Assembly (NCBI GenBank): GCA_020440745.1
Contig: JAGRNM010000001.1
Coordinates: 1-29,046, forward strand
DNA length: 29,046 nt
Reading direction: 5' to 3'
From: Deltaproteobacteria bacterium
Lineage (GTDB): Bacteria; UBA10199; DSSB01
A program made the translations under genes and the position numbers. Numbering within the stretch: the stretch's first letter is position 1; each line of letters opens with the position of its first letter. Below are positions 20,907 through 29,046 of this stretch, one piece after another. Under the pieces are notes generated by a model that searched no databases, was not told the origin of the DNA, and was given only the letters and a program-made list of their open reading frames with translations.

Positions 20907-22181
20907 ATGAAAAAGAAATCTTCCCCTCTTAAAAGTTCTCCCAAATTAGCCTTAGTTCTTTCTGCAGGAGGTGCTCGAGGTGCTTACGAAGCAGGAGTGA
21001 TTCATTATATTCGTACTGCCTTACCTCCAAAAGCAGCTAACCGAGCTTTTAATATTATGACGGGTACTTCGGTTGGGGCTATTAATACAGCCGGTTTAGC
21101 GGCGACTGCCCAAGACCCTCTATTGCAGGGAGAAAGTCTAAAGCGTATCTGGTTTTCTATTAGACAAGATAATATTTATAGTCGGGATCTTTCGGCTACG
21201 ACTCATTTTTTGGGTTCTACTTTGGGTAGTATCTTAAGAAATTTTCTCACTATTAATCCTTTTCATTTAGCTAGAAGAAAAGGGCCTCACCTTGAGAGTT
21301 TTTTAAACACCGATCCCTTGAAGCGTTTTTTAAGTAAAGTCTTGGCCTGGAAACAATTAAGCAAGAATGTTTTAGAAGGGCCGGTAGACGCAGTGGCAGT
21401 CAGTACTACTAATATTACTCATGCTAGGACCGAACTTTTTTTTCATAAAAAGCCAGATTTGCCTTATGAGGGCCCTTATGTTCATCATGAAGGACCACTC
21501 AATGTGCACCAAGTCTTAGCTAGTGCGGCTATTCCCATTATTTTTCCTCCTCATAAGATTGGTAAGGATTATTATGCCGATGGTGGGTTGCGTTTGTTTA
21601 CGCCCATGAGTCCGGCTATTCAATTAGGTGCTGATCGTCTGATTGTTGTAGGTTTGCGTAAAAAACCAAAACCCCATCAAGCTTATACGGGTCCTAATCG
21701 TCAGGATAAGAAAATGCCGACCATTGGAGAACAAATGGGCCGTTTGCTCAATGGTTTATTTTTAGACCGAGTGGACTTTGATATGGAGCAGATGGAAAGG
21801 CTCAATACGGTTGTTGAAGTGGGAGAGAAAATTTATGGTAAGGATTTTTTGAAAAAAATAAATTTAAAAATGAAGCAAGAAAAGTATGAGACTGATATTG
21901 CCCGGCGGGGCTTAAGGCCTTTGGAGGCTATAGAAATCCAGCCTAGTGAGTATATTAATCAAATTTTTATGAAGTGGTTTAGAAGTTCTAAAAAAGCTCA
22001 ATTTAAATTAAGTGCTATGGAAAAACTCATGGTTAGGCTCTTAGACATTGATCCTAGCACAGGAAGCGATCTTTTAAGCTATCTTACTTTTGCCCCTAAT
22101 TATATCCGAGATGTTTTTGATTTGGGATTTGAAGATGCTAAGTCTAAAAGACGTCAATTAATTGAGATGATGGGTGATTAA
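20907..22181 (+). CDS. Patatin-like phospholipase
   Basis: A 424-residue serine lipase/acyl hydrolase of the patatin (RssA-like) group. The oxyanion-hole loop SAGGARGAYEAG is at about 19-30, the nucleophile elbow GTSVG at 53-57 (Ser55) and the catalytic aspartate in YYADGGLRLF (Asp225). A Ser-Asp dyad is therefore complete. No signal peptide is seen, so a cytoplasmic or membrane-associated place of action is likely unless exported by another route. The C-terminal ~130 residues (after about 290) are basic and helical and end with a segment ANYIRDVFDLGF-like (written in the protein as FAPNYIRDVFDLGFEDA). Related proteins cleave phospholipids. The substrate here is unknown. Confidence 0.92.
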   Translation: MKKKSSPLKSSPKLALVLSAGGARGAYEAGVIHYIRTALPPKAANRAFNIMTGTSVGAINTAGLAATAQDPLLQGESLKRIWFSIRQDNIYSRDLSATTHFLGSTLGSILRNFLTINPFHLARRKGPHLESFLNTDPLKRFLSKVLAWKQLSKNVLEGPVDAVAVSTTNITHARTELFFHKKPDLPYEGPYVHHEGPLNVHQVLASAAIPIIFPPHKIGKDYYADGGLRLFTPMSPAIQLGADRLIVVGLRKKPKPHQAYTGPNRQDKKMPTIGEQMGRLLNGLFLDRVDFDMEQMERLNTVVEVGEKIYGKDFLKKINLKMKQEKYETDIARRGLRPLEAIEIQPSEYINQIFMKWFRSSKKAQFKLSAMEKLMVRLLDIDPSTGSDLLSYLTFAPNYIRDVFDLGFEDAKSKRRQLIEMMGD

Positions 22182-22186
22182 TTGTT

Positions 22187-23233
22187 TTAAGGTATGACGG
22201 CGTATTTGAGAGGGTGACTTTGTAGTCCTTTGACAAAGACTTTTTCATAGTCCCTTAAAGGGATTTTTCCCACTACTAATCCTTCTGCTTTAATTTTTCC
22301 TTCGCTTAAAAGTTGAACCGCCTTTTTAAAGAGTCTGGGTGTGTGGTGAAAGACTCCAAATAGTTGGAGTTCTTCATAATGAAGTCTGTAGGTATCCAGT
22401 TGTACTTGAGTGCCTTGAGCGCAGCCTCCATAAAAGCAAACTTTGCCTCCAGGTCTGGCTAAGTTAACTGCCATTTCCCAAGTTTCAGGTAGTCCTACTG
22501 CCTCGATGACTAGATCAGCTCCTCGTCCTTGATTTAGTAAAGCCCTAGCTTTATCTAAAGGATTGGCGTCTTGGCTTAGACTGATCACTTCTTGAGCGCC
22601 TAGGGCTTTTAGGTTGGCTAGTTTCTTAGGGTCACGGGCTAAGGCAATTAATTCAACTCCATAAAGTTTGGCTAATTGTACAAACAAAACTCCCATGGGG
22701 CCAGCGCCTAGGAGGAGAAGTTTTTCTCCTGGTTTAGGATTAATTTTTTCCATAGCGTTTAAGACACAAGCTAAAGGTTCACTTAAACTGGCGGTGGCAA
22801 AATCTAGGTCCTTTGGGATGGGATGGAGGTTTTTTTCTACAATACGAGCCGGCACTAAAAGGTATTCGCTATAGGCACCATTTAAGAAAAGTAAGTCTTC
22901 GCACAAAGAGGGTGAGTCTTTTTGGCAATAAAAGCATTTTCCGCAAGGCGCTGAGTTACCCACTACCACTCTTTGGTGGAGTTTAAAGCTTTTGACGCCT
23001 TCGCCTAAGGAGACAATGGTGCCTGACATTTCGTGACCAAAGGGAGCTGGAATTTTTTTAATCAAACGTGGGTGTCCCCGTTTAAAAGTCTTAAAGTCTG
23101 TGCCACAAGTGGTAGCTGCTCCGATTTTGACTAAGACTTCGCCTAAACCTGGTTTGGGTGTGGCCACCTGATCTAAGCGGAGATCTTCGGGCCCGTACCA
23201 AAGAAGTTGTTGCATCGTGTCTGAAACTTTCAT
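22187..23233 (-). CDS. Zinc-dependent medium-chain alcohol dehydrogenase
   Basis: A 348-residue member of the MDR superfamily. Catalytic-zinc ligands are visible: Cys43 (TTCGTDF) and His67-Glu68 (GHEMSG). The structural-zinc cysteines are at 97, 100, 103 and 111 in APCGKCFYCQKDSPSLCED. The Rossmann motif LLGAGPMGVLFVQLAK is at about 173. This pattern fits the sorbitol/threonine/alcohol dehydrogenase branch, which oxidises a secondary or polyol alcohol with NAD(P)+. The substrate is not predictable. The ATG at 23231-23233 is chosen because AAGG lies 7-8 nt upstream; a longer frame would add six residues from a TTG. It stands alone, convergent with the patatin gene and divergent from clpS. Confidence 0.92.
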   Translation of the reverse strand: MKVSDTMQQLLWYGPEDLRLDQVATPKPGLGEVLVKIGAATTCGTDFKTFKRGHPRLIKKIPAPFGHEMSGTIVSLGEGVKSFKLHQRVVVGNSAPCGKCFYCQKDSPSLCEDLLFLNGAYSEYLLVPARIVEKNLHPIPKDLDFATASLSEPLACVLNAMEKINPKPGEKLLLLGAGPMGVLFVQLAKLYGVELIALARDPKKLANLKALGAQEVISLSQDANPLDKARALLNQGRGADLVIEAVGLPETWEMAVNLARPGGKVCFYGGCAQGTQVQLDTYRLHYEELQLFGVFHHTPRLFKKAVQLLSEGKIKAEGLVVGKIPLRDYEKVFVKGLQSHPLKYAVIP

Positions 23234-23295
23234 GATTTTACCTTTTGTCAAAGACTAGGTTGTCTTGGCTTAAACCTTGAGTTTTTGTCAAATTC

Positions 23296-23324
23296 TTGAA
23301 TAATCTTGTCTTAGGACATAAAAT
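23296..23324 (+). promoter_or_regulatory. Sigma-70 promoter of clpS-clpA
   Basis: TTGAAT (23296-23301) and TAAAAT (23319-23324) have the ideal 17-bp spacing and lie 39 bp before the clpS start codon. Confidence 0.7.
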
Positions 23325-23362
23325 GCTTAAATAATAGATAGAGAGACAAAGAGCGAGGGAAA

Positions 23363-23683
23363 ATGAGCAATGATTCACCAAGTAGGATACCGGAAGGGGA
23401 CACCCTAACCCAGGTTAAGCCTAAGCTAAAAAAACCTCCTTTGTACCGGGTAAGTCTACTTAATGACGATTATACGACTATGGAATTTGTGATCCAAGTC
23501 TTACAAAAATTTTTTCAAAAATCTTTTGAAGAAGCGACACAAATTATGCTGCAGGTACATCACAAAGGGCAGGCGGCTTGTGGCTTTTATCCCTTTGAGA
23601 TTGCTGAGACTAAAGTCAATCAGGTGATTAGTTTTTCCCGTACTCATGAGCATCCCTTGCAGTGTATTATGGAAGAAGCTTAA
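23363..23683 (+). CDS. clpS: ATP-dependent Clp protease adaptor
   Basis: A 106-residue adaptor that binds the N-terminal domain of ClpA and delivers N-degron substrates to ClpAP. The N-terminal ~28 residues are the flexible arm. The core shows the family landmarks: YRVSLLNDDYTTMEFVIQVL (28-47) with the Asn-Asp-Asp of the N-degron pocket, then QIMLQVHHKG and ACGFYPFEIAETK. GAGGG lies a few bases before the ATG. It is followed after 13 bp by clpA, the usual arrangement. Confidence 0.96.
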   Translation: MSNDSPSRIPEGDTLTQVKPKLKKPPLYRVSLLNDDYTTMEFVIQVLQKFFQKSFEEATQIMLQVHHKGQAACGFYPFEIAETKVNQVISFSRTHEHPLQCIMEEA

Positions 23684-23696
23684 GAAAGAGGATAAA

Positions 23697-25988
23697 ATGC
23701 TTTCTGAAGAACTACAAAAAACACTTAATCTAGCTTACTTAGAAGCAAAGAACCGTCGACATGCTTATCTAACCTTAGAGCATTTGTTGTACGCGCTCTT
23801 AGAAAATGACGAGATTCAAAAGATCTTTTCAGCTTGTGGTGGTCATATCGACCAGTTAAAAAAAGACTTAGACGAGTTTTTAAATGAAGAACTACAAGCC
23901 TTAGATGAAAGAGAAAATACTTCTATTCAGACTTCTTTAGCCGTACAGCGTACTTTACAAAGAGCAATTTTTCATGTGCAGTCTAGTGGTAAGCGTTCGG
24001 TTTATCCTGCCAACGTCTTTGTAGCTCTTTTTGGCGAAAAAGACTCTCATGCTGTTTATTATCTTAGCAAACAAGAAGTTAGTCGTTTGGATGTGGTCAG
24101 TTATCTTTCCCACGGTGTTAGTAAAATGCCTTCCACTTATTCGGATAGTGCTTCTGGTCTAAACTCAAAAGCAGGGGAGGTTCCCCAATCGGAAAAACCT
24201 TTAGAAGCCTATGCCGTCAATCTCAATCAAAAAGCTTTTGAAGGTAAGATCGATCCCTTAATTGGTCGAGATAAGGAGATTGAGCGTACTATTCAGGTGC
24301 TTTGCCGACGTCGTAAGAATAATCCCCTTTACGTTGGTGATCCTGGGGTAGGGAAGACGGCTTTAGCAGAAGGTTTAGCTTTAAGAATTTTTGAAAAAAA
24401 AGTACCTGAGGTTTTAAAGGACGCAATTATTTTTTCTTTGGATTTGGGATCCCTTTTGGCGGGTACTAAGTTTCGTGGTGATTTTGAGCAAAGACTTAAA
24501 CTTGTTTTACAAGAATTAAAAAAGATTCCCCATGCTATTTTGTTTATTGATGAAATTCACACTATCGTAGGGGCAGGCGCTACTACCGGCGGCACGATGG
24601 ATGCTTCCAACTTATTAAAGCCTGCTTTACAGTCGGGAGAGCTAAAATGCATTGGTTCTACTACCTATGAAGAATTTAAAGTCATTGAGAAAGACCGAGC
24701 CTTGCACCGTCGTTTTCAAAAAATAGACGTGCCTGAGCCTAGTGTGGAAGAGACAATTAAAATATTAGAAGGTCTCAAAGAAAAATTAGAGACTCACCAC
24801 GGTATTACCTATAGTCAAGGGGCAATCGAAGCTGCTGCTACTTTAAGTCACAAACACCTTCATGAGCGTTTTTTGCCTGACAAAGCTATTGATGTTTTAG
24901 ATGAGGCGGGATCAGCCGAGCGTCTAAAAGACAAGTCCCTAAGGAAACAAGTGATTGGTGTAGAGGAAATTCAGGCTTTGGTTTCTAAAATAGCTCGTAT
25001 TCCTCCTCAAACGGTGAGCCTTTCGGATAAAGAAAAACTCAAAAATCTTCAGCACGAATTACAGCGCACTTTATTTGGTCAAGAAGAAGCTATTGATAAA
25101 GTCACCCAAGCAATTAAATTAAGTCGTTCTGGTCTTAGGGATGGAGAAAAACCCATTGCTAGTTTTCTTTTTACCGGTCCTACAGGAGTTGGTAAGACCG
25201 AATTAAGTAAGGAGCTTGCCAGAATTTTAGGAATCGAATTTTTGCGCTTTGATATGAGTGAGTACTCAGAAAAACATACTATTAGTCGTTTAATTGGAGC
25301 GCCTCCGGGTTATGTGGGCTTTGATCAAGGGGGCTTACTTACGGACGAAATCCGTAAAAAACCCCATGCTGTTTTACTCCTAGACGAAATTGAAAAGGCT
25401 CACCCTGATCTTTTTAATATCCTTTTGCAAGTGATGGATTATGGTAAGCTGACGGACAATAACGGCAAAAAAGCTGATTTTTCTAATATCATTTTGATCA
25501 TGACTAGCAATGCTGGCAGTCGAGAGATGAGTCGTCAGTCCATTGGTATTGGTAGAGATCACAAACCTTACCATGATCCTAAGTTGATTAAGGATAGTTT
25601 TAGTCCAGAGTTTCTTAATCGTCTGGACTCTGTTGTGGCATTTAAGCCTTTAGAACCAGAACATATTCATAAAGTAGCAGAAAAATTTATTGCTGAGTTA
25701 GAATTACCACTTTTAGAAAAAGGGGTAGAAATTGAACTGGATGAAAAGGTGTACAGCTATCTAGTGCAACATGGCTACGACCAGCAAAACGGTGCTAGGC
25801 CTATGAAACGTTTGATTCAGGAAAAAATCAAAAGAGTCTTGGCAGACGAAATCTTATTTGGCCGCCTGGAAAAAGGCGGGATAGTTAAGATTGAAGTAAA
25901 AGACGATGACTTAGAATTTTTTTATGAAACAAACCATCCTTCTTTAGAAAAAAGTTCGGAAACACAAGAAGTAGTGTCCATGGATTAA
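23697..25988 (+). CDS. clpA: ATP-dependent Clp protease ATP-binding subunit
   Basis: A 763-residue hexameric AAA+ unfoldase that works with ClpP. The start at the ATG at 23697 (GAGG upstream) gives the typical N terminus MLSEELQKTLNLAYLEAKNR; an upstream alternative would overlap clpS. The N domain binds ClpS. D1 has Walker A GDPGVGKTALAE and Walker B LFIDEIHTI. D2 has Walker A GPTGVGKTELSKEL and Walker B LLLDEIEKAHPD. The segment SRQSIGIGRD matches the IGF/IGL loop that docks on ClpP. The length is normal and nothing is missing. clpP itself is not in this window. It is co-transcribed with clpS from the promoter at 23296. Confidence 0.97.
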   Translation: MLSEELQKTLNLAYLEAKNRRHAYLTLEHLLYALLENDEIQKIFSACGGHIDQLKKDLDEFLNEELQALDERENTSIQTSLAVQRTLQRAIFHVQSSGKRSVYPANVFVALFGEKDSHAVYYLSKQEVSRLDVVSYLSHGVSKMPSTYSDSASGLNSKAGEVPQSEKPLEAYAVNLNQKAFEGKIDPLIGRDKEIERTIQVLCRRRKNNPLYVGDPGVGKTALAEGLALRIFEKKVPEVLKDAIIFSLDLGSLLAGTKFRGDFEQRLKLVLQELKKIPHAILFIDEIHTIVGAGATTGGTMDASNLLKPALQSGELKCIGSTTYEEFKVIEKDRALHRRFQKIDVPEPSVEETIKILEGLKEKLETHHGITYSQGAIEAAATLSHKHLHERFLPDKAIDVLDEAGSAERLKDKSLRKQVIGVEEIQALVSKIARIPPQTVSLSDKEKLKNLQHELQRTLFGQEEAIDKVTQAIKLSRSGLRDGEKPIASFLFTGPTGVGKTELSKELARILGIEFLRFDMSEYSEKHTISRLIGAPPGYVGFDQGGLLTDEIRKKPHAVLLLDEIEKAHPDLFNILLQVMDYGKLTDNNGKKADFSNIILIMTSNAGSREMSRQSIGIGRDHKPYHDPKLIKDSFSPEFLNRLDSVVAFKPLEPEHIHKVAEKFIAELELPLLEKGVEIELDEKVYSYLVQHGYDQQNGARPMKRLIQEKIKRVLADEILFGRLEKGGIVKIEVKDDDLEFFYETNHPSLEKSSETQEVVSMD

Positions 25989-26010
25989 TTAAAGGCCTAT
26001 GGTCTTAAGT

Positions 26011-27570
26011 TTATTCTTTAATGTCTTTGTCTTTGTTTTCTGAGGTAGTATTTTCTTCTTCAAGAATCGTTTTACCTTTTAGATAATCAGGCAATTCCAT
26101 GCCGGCCATTTTAAAGAGTTCATTCATGGGCGGTAGACTCTTAAGCATGCCAGACATAAAGTTAGCCGTGGATGGAGTTCCGTTTCCTTCTCGGCCTCCC
26201 ATAGAATCCCAGACAGTCACTTTATCAATTTTAAGATTCTTAATGGCTTCTACTTGAGTTTTAACTAGCTCTGGTAATTTATCGGCAATCATTAACATGA
26301 CAGCGTCTTTGGCATTGCTACCAGCGGATTCAACAATGCGTTTAAATCCTTCTGCCTGTTTGGTCATGATTTCTAAAAGTCCTCTAGCTTCGGCGTCCAT
26401 TTTATAAAAGACTGCGTCTGCCTCACCTCTGGCGTGACGACGGATGCGTTCTGCTTCGGCTTCCGCTTCGATCTGTATTTTTTCTTTTGCGATTTGGGCC
26501 GGCACCACGATGTTGGCTTCTTGAGTAGCTTTATCGCGCAAGGCACGGCCTTCTTCAGCCGTTTTTTCTGCAATATAAGAGGCTTCCAAAGCTTTAGCTT
26601 GGTTGATTTTTTCAGCAGCCACGGCTGAACGTAAAGCGTCTGCTTCTTTTTGACGACGATCAGAGTCGGACTGAGCAATATCAACGCGAGCTTTGTTTTC
26701 TCCTGCTACGGCTTGGGCATTGGCTTCACTAGTTTGGATACGCTCGTTACGATGGGCTTCGGCCTCACCTACTTTGGCTTTAGCTTCCGCATCCGCGGTT
26801 TGGATGCGTTCGTTTTGCATGGCTTGAGCCTCACCAATGTTGGCCTGGGCATTGGCAGAAGCGACTTGAACGCGCTCATCTTGTACTGCTTGGGCCTCAC
26901 CGATGGAACCATCACGATTTTTTTCGGCTACGGTTTTTCTGGCATCATTAATAGCTTTAGCAGCGGCTTCTTTACCTAAGGCTTCGATATAGCCAGATTC
27001 GTCTTTAATATCGGTAACGTTGACGTTGATCAGTTTGAGACCAATCTTTTTTAATTCGGCTTCAACGTTAGAAGCCACGTTGGCCAAAAACTTATCTCGG
27101 TTACTATTAATTTCTTCAATATCCATGGTGGCTACTACCAAGCGAAGCTGACCAAAGATAATATCTCTAGCTAGGTCGTGGATTTCTTGTTGTGTCAATC
27201 CCAAAAGGCGTTCGGCTGCATTGGTCATGACGCCTTCTTCGGTGGAGATACCTACTGTAAAACGGCTGGGCACATCGACACGGATATTTTGCTTACTTAA
27301 GGCATTGGTAAGATTTACCTCAATAGAAAGCGGTGTTAAGTCTAGGTATTGGTAGTCTTGAATAATAGGAATAATAAAGGCCGCACCACCGTGAATACAC
27401 TTAGCAGAACGTCCGGCTCCTTCAGAGCCTTTGCCCACTTTACCATAAACCACTAAAATACGATCAGAGGGACAACGGCGATAGCGTTTAAAAAGAGCAT
27501 AAATTAGAGTAAAGATAAAAAGAACCACCACCGCAATCAGGATGGGGAAGGAAAACATACTTTCTAACAT
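26011..27570 (-). CDS. Flotillin-family SPFH protein
   Basis: A 519-residue membrane-scaffold protein. An N-terminal hydrophobic segment (about 5-27, FSFPILIAVVVLFIFTLIYA) anchors it. The SPFH/PHB domain follows (about 35-215, including KCIHGGAAFIIPIIQDYQYL and NVNVTDIKDESGYIEALGKE). Next comes a long, Ala/Glu/Arg-rich coiled coil (about 215-400) with three 22-residue repeats that each begin GEAQA or GEAEA and contain ERIQ or ERVQ. The C-terminal domain (about 405-519) is the oligomerisation part. Relatives such as FloT/YuaG organise membrane microdomains. AGGAGA lies before the ATG. It is the second gene after the NfeD-like gene, 42 bp downstream of it, matching the yuaF-yuaG pairing. Confidence 0.93.
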   Translation of the reverse strand: MLESMFSFPILIAVVVLFIFTLIYALFKRYRRCPSDRILVVYGKVGKGSEGAGRSAKCIHGGAAFIIPIIQDYQYLDLTPLSIEVNLTNALSKQNIRVDVPSRFTVGISTEEGVMTNAAERLLGLTQQEIHDLARDIIFGQLRLVVATMDIEEINSNRDKFLANVASNVEAELKKIGLKLINVNVTDIKDESGYIEALGKEAAAKAINDARKTVAEKNRDGSIGEAQAVQDERVQVASANAQANIGEAQAMQNERIQTADAEAKAKVGEAEAHRNERIQTSEANAQAVAGENKARVDIAQSDSDRRQKEADALRSAVAAEKINQAKALEASYIAEKTAEEGRALRDKATQEANIVVPAQIAKEKIQIEAEAEAERIRRHARGEADAVFYKMDAEARGLLEIMTKQAEGFKRIVESAGSNAKDAVMLMIADKLPELVKTQVEAIKNLKIDKVTVWDSMGGREGNGTPSTANFMSGMLKSLPPMNELFKMAGMELPDYLKGKTILEEENTTSENKDKDIKE

Positions 27571-27612
27571 GGTTTCTCCTAATACTAATGGATTAAAAGC
27601 TTAACTTGATCC

Positions 27613-28203
27613 TTAACTAGATCGGGCACTTTTTTTGACACAAAGGACGTCGCCATCTAGCACTTCTTCTACCTCCACAATCGTATGGGTAGGCAAGGGC
27701 TCTTCTTCATCACTTAGGGCTTCTAGTTCATGTAAGCTACCTTGGACTTTGATTTGCACTTTGCCGGTTCCTTGGCGTTTGGCAGGAATACTTAAATAAA
27801 CGTGGCCAATGTGACCTTTGGCATTTTGGATATTAAAATTGCCTTCTTCTTTAAGACGACTAAAGCCATAAAAAAGTAAGGTCATTAAAATCATCATACC
27901 CAAGCCGGCTAAGCTAGAATAAAATAAGGTAGAACCCGTACTAAAACCGTTGTCTAGACAAGCAAGCCCAGTCCAAGAAAAAATAGTAAAAAAACTAATT
28001 AAATTGCGGATGGTAAAAAACTGAGAGCCTAATCCAAAGTCAGCTTCGATTTCTGTGTCCACATCAGCTAGATCCGTCTCAGGTCCCCCTAAAAAAGTCA
28101 TAGCCAGTTGAATTAAAAAAAACAAAGTAAAGGGTAAGGCTAAAGCCCAGTAGACTTTTTCTATACCACTTAAGGCCTCCCACCAAAGACCAAGGTTGTT
28201 CAT
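27613..28203 (-). CDS. NfeD-like (YuaF-type) membrane protein
   Basis: A 196-residue protein that usually accompanies a flotillin. Three hydrophobic segments are visible (about 17-38, 63-82 and 92-112), then a hydrophilic C-terminal domain (about 123-190) starting NIQNAKGHIGHVYLSIPAKR. This fits the short OB-fold module of the NfeD1b/YuaF group. There is no serine-protease ClpP-like domain, as expected for the short type. Gene order (NfeD-like, then flotillin on the same strand) supports the call and implies a joint role in membrane microdomains. It is divergent from the exosortase gene at 28410. Confidence 0.88.
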   Translation of the reverse strand: MNNLGLWWEALSGIEKVYWALALPFTLFFLIQLAMTFLGGPETDLADVDTEIEADFGLGSQFFTIRNLISFFTIFSWTGLACLDNGFSTGSTLFYSSLAGLGMMILMTLLFYGFSRLKEEGNFNIQNAKGHIGHVYLSIPAKRQGTGKVQIKVQGSLHELEALSDEEEPLPTHTIVEVEEVLDGDVLCVKKSARSS

Positions 28204-28409
28204 AGACTTAATTTCCTTAGTTTTAAAAAATTAAAGCTTAAACCTAATGGATTTTTTGCTGATTTTTGTCAATGCTATTAAAACTTTCTTTAGACCTAGG
28301 CTTTTTAAGAGTAGTTAAAACTTACTCAAAAATTTAAAATCTGTCCTTTTTCACGATGATTTCATGGTCTTTTCATTTTGCTTTCTTAAGGCATGCCTAA
28401 GAGAGAATC

Positions 28410-29046
28410 ATGGCAAAAAGTCTGCAGCATCAAGCTTATCAGTGGTTAAGTTATGGTCTGATCCTTGGTTTATGGCTGTTTTTGTTTTTTCCAGTTTTTC
28501 AGTGGCTGGGTGCTAGTTTTTATACCCCTGAGTATCGTTGGCATACGGCTTTATTCATTCTATTAATAGCGGTTTTCTTAAAAAAGATTTTTTCTAAAGA
28601 CTTACCTGATTTTTGTCTTCAGCTTAGATTGATTCCATTTTTTATACTTTTCTTGGGGGTATTAGGCTTTTTAGTAAGCGAGCGCTTCTTGGATATGGAC
28701 TTGGTGTCTTGCTTTTTCTTTGGCTGGGCTAGTTTTGGACTGGCGGGGCTTTTTTTACAAAAGGAGAGGTGGAAAGCCAGTCTTCCTTATTTATTACTAT
28801 TCTTAGCTGTCTTGCCTTTTAGTTTTCATATCGAGACTTTTTTGGGTTTTCCCTTAAGAGTGATCACGGCCAAAGTAGCTTATTATTTTTTTGAATCCAT
28901 AGGGATTCATGGCTTTAACCATGAGTCTATTATTTTGGTAGAAAACAAACTAGCCCATGTGGACTTGCCCTGCAGTGGTTTAAAGAGTCTTTGGGTAGGC
29001 AGCCTCTTTATTTTGGCTTTAAGTGTTTTAGAAAATTATAAAATTA
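28410..29046 (+). CDS. Exosortase/archaeosortase-family protein, 5' part
   Basis: The frame starts at ATG (MAKSLQHQAYQWLSYGLILG) and is open to the end of the window, giving the first 212 residues. It is very hydrophobic, with about six to seven membrane segments. The diagnostic part is near the end: FPLRVITAKVAYYFFESIGI, VENKLAHVDLPCSGLKSLWV. This carries the active-site cysteine in P-C-S-G-L-K, as in exosortases, which are transpeptidase-like enzymes that process proteins with PEP-CTERM-type C-terminal tails in the inner membrane. The later conserved Arg and His are outside the window. No protein in this window has a recognisable C-terminal sorting tail. The subfamily cannot be fixed from a fragment. 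Confidence 0.85.
   Translation, partial: MAKSLQHQAYQWLSYGLILGLWLFLFFPVFQWLGASFYTPEYRWHTALFILLIAVFLKKIFSKDLPDFCLQLRLIPFFILFLGVLGFLVSERFLDMDLVSCFFFGWASFGLAGLFLQKERWKASLPYLLLFLAVLPFSFHIETFLGFPLRVITAKVAYYFFESIGIHGFNHESIILVENKLAHVDLPCSGLKSLWVGSLFILALSVLENYKI

Overview
The window is about 29 kb of low-GC, gene-dense DNA from a Gram-negative bacterium. The gene set is chromosomal: ilvD, serS with an adjacent tRNA-Ser, hemL, clpS-clpA, and a flotillin/NfeD pair. Several lipoproteins and signal peptides are present, as are three GEMM-I (c-di-GMP-I) riboswitches, an unusually long two-domain ThyX and an exosortase. Together these suggest a member of the former Deltaproteobacteria or the Bdellovibrionota. 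That placement is inference; no marker gene in the window fixes it.

Left part (1-10 kb). It opens with the tail of a YceI-like gene, then a TetR regulator with its own candidate operator. A 26-residue single-helix membrane microprotein follows, coupled to a membrane metal-hydrolase-like gene. Next come a fatty-acid desaturase and ilvD. The ~870 bp gap after ilvD holds a promoter, an array of 17 GGGTAAG-like heptamers, two mutually exclusive stems and a clear terminator. This looks like an undescribed non-coding RNA of about 540 nt. A TIGR01777-type epimerase follows, then a two-domain thyX reading frame interrupted by an in-frame TAG, a small unknown protein and a Na+/H+ antiporter-like permease.

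Middle part (9.5-18.2 kb). A Tat-type lipoprotein, a secreted unknown protein, a glutamine-amidotransferase-like protein, a SurA-like/DsbA lipoprotein, serS and tRNA-Ser(UGA) lead to the most interesting block. On the minus strand between 14.8 and 18.0 kb there are three consecutive, separately terminated units. Each has a GEMM-I c-di-GMP riboswitch, a conserved leader that can fold the ribosome binding site into a hairpin, a short gene and an intrinsic terminator. Units 1 and 2 encode paralogous secreted proteins with a shared Cys-X15-Cys C-terminal domain. Unit 3 encodes only a 36-residue peptide followed by about 400 nt that looks like decayed coding sequence. The block looks like a local family of c-di-GMP-controlled surface proteins that arose by duplication.

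Right part (18.2-29 kb). It contains a nucleoside-phosphorylase-like gene coupled to an Ig-like lipoprotein, hemL, a patatin-like phospholipase, a zinc alcohol dehydrogenase, clpS-clpA with a good sigma-70 promoter, and a flotillin with its NfeD partner. The window ends within an exosortase gene that begins divergently from nfeD.
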